Shown here: piece by piece, positions 7,281 through 8,847 of the stretch
Layout of the letters: each line of letters opens with the position of its first letter
Numbering within the stretch: position 1 is the first letter of the stretch
NCBI GenBank assembly: GCA_028292075.1
Contig: JAQGNA010000110.1
Location: 1 to 8,847 of the forward strand
Length of the DNA stretch: 8,847 bases
Source of the DNA: Rhodoferax sp.
Lineage (GTDB): Bacteria > Pseudomonadota > Gammaproteobacteria > Burkholderiales > Burkholderiaceae
Direction: 5' to 3'
Position numbers and translations under genes: made by a program
The notes under the pieces: model-generated
What the model saw: the letters and a program-made list of their open reading frames with translations, nothing else
Databases searched by the model: none
What the model was told of the DNA's origin: nothing

Positions 7281-8351
7281 ATGACGCAGACCAAGACCCC
7301 CGCGGCAGTGGCGGTGCAATTCACCCAGGTGGTCAAGCGATTCGGCCCGGTGACGGTGCTGCACCCGCTCGACCTCATCATCGACAAGGGTGAACTGGTC
7401 ACGCTGCTCGGCCCATCGGGCTGCGGCAAGACCACGCTGCTGCGCCTCATCGCGGGGCTGGAGTTGCCGTCGGAGGGCAAGATCGCCATCGACGGCCGTG
7501 ACGTGACAGGCATGTCGGCCAACCAGCGCGATGTGAGCCTGGTGTTCCAGTCTTATGCGCTGTTCCCGCACATGAGCGTGCTCGAGAACGTTTGCTACGG
7601 GCTCACCGCATCGGGCGTGAAGAAGGCCCAGGCGGTGGAAATGGCGCGGACCAAGATGGAACTGCTGGGCATCGCCGACCTGGGCGACCGGCTGTCATCG
7701 CAGCTCTCCGGCGGGCAGCAGCAGCGGGTGGCGGTGGCGCGTTCGCTGGTGCTCGAGCCGGCCGTGCTCATGTTCGACGAGCCCCTGTCCAACCTCGACG
7801 CCAAGCTGCGCCGCAAGGTGCGCCAGGACATCCGCGACCTGCAGCAGGACCTGAACCTGACCGTGGTCTACGTGACGCACGACCAGGAGGAAGCCCTGGC
7901 CGTGAGCGACCGCATCGTGGTGATGGAAAAAGGCCGCATCGCCGCAATGGGCGCGCCACACGAGCTGTACGAGGCGCCGGCCACGCGCTTCATCGCGGAT
8001 TTCATCGGCGACGCGAACCTGATCAACGGTGATCTGGTGCGGTTGGGCGGCCAGCACTTCTTCCGTGCTGCCGGCGTTGACGTGGCGGTGCTGCCGCCAC
8101 AGGGCATGGCAGATGGGCCCGTGGCGCTGGCGATTCGGCCGCACCGCATCCGGCTGGGTGAGAAGGACGGCAGCGTGTTGCCGGGGCAGGTGCTGCGCCA
8201 GGCTTATCTTGGAAGCCGGATGGAGAGCCTGGTGGCCACGCCGCTCGGTGAACTGCTGGTGTTCAGCGATGCGCTGCAGGCGGTGGCCGGGCCGGGGCAA
8301 CAAGTGGGCGTGCACTTCACGCCGGCGGATGCGCGGGTGACGGCGCGGTAA
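7281..8351 (+). CDS. ABC transporter ATP-binding protein, FbpC/AfuC-like
   Basis: This cytosolic ATPase powers the importer and would work as a dimer on the two EAA loops of the fused permease. From ATG 7281 it has 356 residues, normal for the iron/spermidine/sugar-phosphate (CUT1-like) group. All nucleotide-binding motifs are intact: Walker A GPSGCGKT (44-51), Q-loop FQSYALFP (89-96), signature LSGGQQQR (142-149), Walker B VLMFDEP (162-168), D-loop SNLDAK (170-175) and H-loop VTHDQEEA (198-205). The C-terminal part, about 245-356, has TOBE-domain features, including LAIRPHRIRLG (283-293). Starts at 7248 and 7260 are also in frame and would add 11 or 7 residues; the Shine-Dalgarno sequence supports 7281. 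It is the last gene of the plus-strand run, followed by a hairpin at 8402. The TOBE domain can carry regulatory or substrate-sensing roles in relatives; nothing here shows which. Confidence 0.95.
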   Translation: MTQTKTPAAVAVQFTQVVKRFGPVTVLHPLDLIIDKGELVTLLGPSGCGKTTLLRLIAGLELPSEGKIAIDGRDVTGMSANQRDVSLVFQSYALFPHMSVLENVCYGLTASGVKKAQAVEMARTKMELLGIADLGDRLSSQLSGGQQQRVAVARSLVLEPAVLMFDEPLSNLDAKLRRKVRQDIRDLQQDLNLTVVYVTHDQEEALAVSDRIVVMEKGRIAAMGAPHELYEAPATRFIADFIGDANLINGDLVRLGGQHFFRAAGVDVAVLPPQGMADGPVALAIRPHRIRLGEKDGSVLPGQVLRQAYLGSRMESLVATPLGELLVFSDALQAVAGPGQQVGVHFTPADARVTAR

Positions 8352-8401
8352 TTTGTTGGCGCGTCGTGGCTTTCGTTGGCTCCTTGGCTTTGGTGAGGGC
8401 G

Positions 8402-8425
8402 GTTGGCCGGGCGACCCCGGCCAGC
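8402..8425 (+). terminator. strong convergent hairpin, possible terminator
   Basis: TGGCCGGG (8404-8411) and CCCGGCCA (8416-8423) form a perfect 8-bp GC-rich stem with a CGAC tetraloop, extendable by a G-T wobble and one more pair (8402-8425). It lies 51 bases after the ATPase stop, between two convergent genes. No T-run follows on either strand, so it is not a classic intrinsic terminator. It may still end transcription from both sides or protect the 3' end of the operon mRNA. Four TTGGC pentamers (8356, 8376, 8384, 8403) precede or overlap it; I attach no function to them. Confidence 0.55.
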
Positions 8426-8452
8426 AGGCGCAACAGAGATAGAGGCTTCCAA

Positions 8453-8580
8453 CGGCCCGCATCGGCCATCGGTACATCCACATTCAACTAGAAAAATCAT
8501 TCGGCATAGGACGTCAAAACTAGCCAGATGAGAAGTGACGCCATGTCGTATGCATCCGCAAACAGCGGCCCATCGGCCAT
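8453..8580. repeat. imperfect direct repeat flanking an AT-richer spacer
   Basis: The 17-base unit at 8453-8469 (CGGCCCGCATCGGCCAT) recurs at 8566-8580 without the internal GC. Between the copies, roughly 8470-8530 is clearly lower in GC than the surrounding genes and contains AACTAG twice (8486-8491 and 8518-8523), 32 bases apart. No gene is convincing here. The repeat could be a remnant of an insertion or rearrangement next to trpD, or chance in GC-rich DNA. Confidence 0.4.
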
Positions 8581-8602
8581 GTGCCTCGGAACGTGACCCC
8601 TC

Positions 8603-8847
8603 TCAACGCTGGCTGGCAGCCACCAGTTCTTCCAGCTTGACCCGCGCCGCGCCCGACTCGATGGCCTTGCGGGCCAGCACCAGCCCGTCGTCCATCGACT
8701 CCGCAACGTTCGCCGCATACAGCGCCGCGCCGGCGTTGAGGATCACGATGTCCCGCGCCGGTCCACGCTTGTCGTCCAGCACGCCGAGCAGCATGGTGCG
8801 CGATTCGGCGGGCGTTTCCACCCGCAGCGAGCGGTGGCTCGACATGG
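8603..8847 (-). CDS. trpD: anthranilate phosphoribosyltransferase, C-terminal end only
   Basis: TrpD transfers a phosphoribosyl group from PRPP to anthranilate in tryptophan biosynthesis. The gene runs right to left and only the last 80 of about 340 residues are visible; the window edge cuts the rest. The recognisable C-terminal block is [15 protein letters not shown], then [19 protein letters not shown], then [14 protein letters not shown], ending with TGA (complement of 8603-8605). The ATG at 8843-8845 is internal. The gene faces the ABC operon and is separated from it by 251 bases. In related Betaproteobacteria trpD is normally followed at once by trpC; here no trpC is found in the 250 bases downstream. 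A TrpD-like paralogue cannot be excluded from this fragment alone, but the match to true TrpD is good. Confidence 0.9.
   Translation of the reverse strand, partial: MSSHRSLRVETPAESRTMLLGVLDDKRGPARDIVILNAGAALYAANVAESMDDGLVLARKAIESGAARVKLEELVAASQR

Noticed and set aside
8470..8530. Possible promoter in the AT-richer stretch
   Set aside because: I could not find a -35/-10 pair with proper spacing, and on either strand the next gene downstream is convergent, so a promoter would have no evident target.
8497..8580. 27-residue minus-strand frame just after trpD, with a hydrophobic ASLLIWLVLTSYA end and a GAGG three bases before its ATG
   Set aside because: The spacing of the GAGG is too tight, the frame is one of several short ones, and there is no family or context support. 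It would deserve a look only if ribosome profiling shows signal.

Overview
The window is GC-rich and densely coded. The ends and composition suggest a Betaproteobacterium, probably order Burkholderiales (Comamonadaceae-like). That assignment is an inference from base composition, protein flavour and gene set; no rRNA or other marker is present.

Positions 1-8351 hold seven consecutive plus-strand genes with short gaps, probably one transcription unit that begins upstream of the window. The first three are myo-inositol catabolism genes: the 3' three quarters of iolD (1-1433), complete iolE (1504-2418), and iolB (2420-3259). iolB carries an in-frame TAA at 2894-2896, although both halves of the reading frame are otherwise well preserved. 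Two bases after iolB comes an inositol-monophosphatase-family gene (3262-4038). It is followed by a complete ABC importer of the ferric/sugar-phosphate (FbpA/AfuA-like) class: periplasmic binding protein (4105-5139), a single permease made of two fused membrane domains (5335-7248), and an ATPase (7281-8351).

Read together, the layout suggests uptake of a phosphorylated cyclitol or other organophosphate, its dephosphorylation by the phosphatase, and breakdown of the released inositol by the Iol enzymes. The binding protein does not show the tyrosine pair of ferric-binding proteins at the expected place and has a His-Asp pair there instead, which fits an organophosphate better than iron. The substrate is not proven by sequence. 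The iolG, iolC, iolJ and iolA steps are not in the window.

From 8352 to 8602 lies a convergent spacer with a strong hairpin (8402-8425), an imperfect direct repeat (8453-8469 and 8566-8580) and an AT-richer stretch. On the minus strand, 8603-8847 is the C-terminal end of trpD (anthranilate phosphoribosyltransferase). No trpC follows it, which is unusual for this group and may mark a rearrangement point.

Most points worth checking are in the iolB stop codon, the proposed phosphate-ester uptake system, and the trpD junction. The coding sequences otherwise look like ordinary, well-conserved family members.
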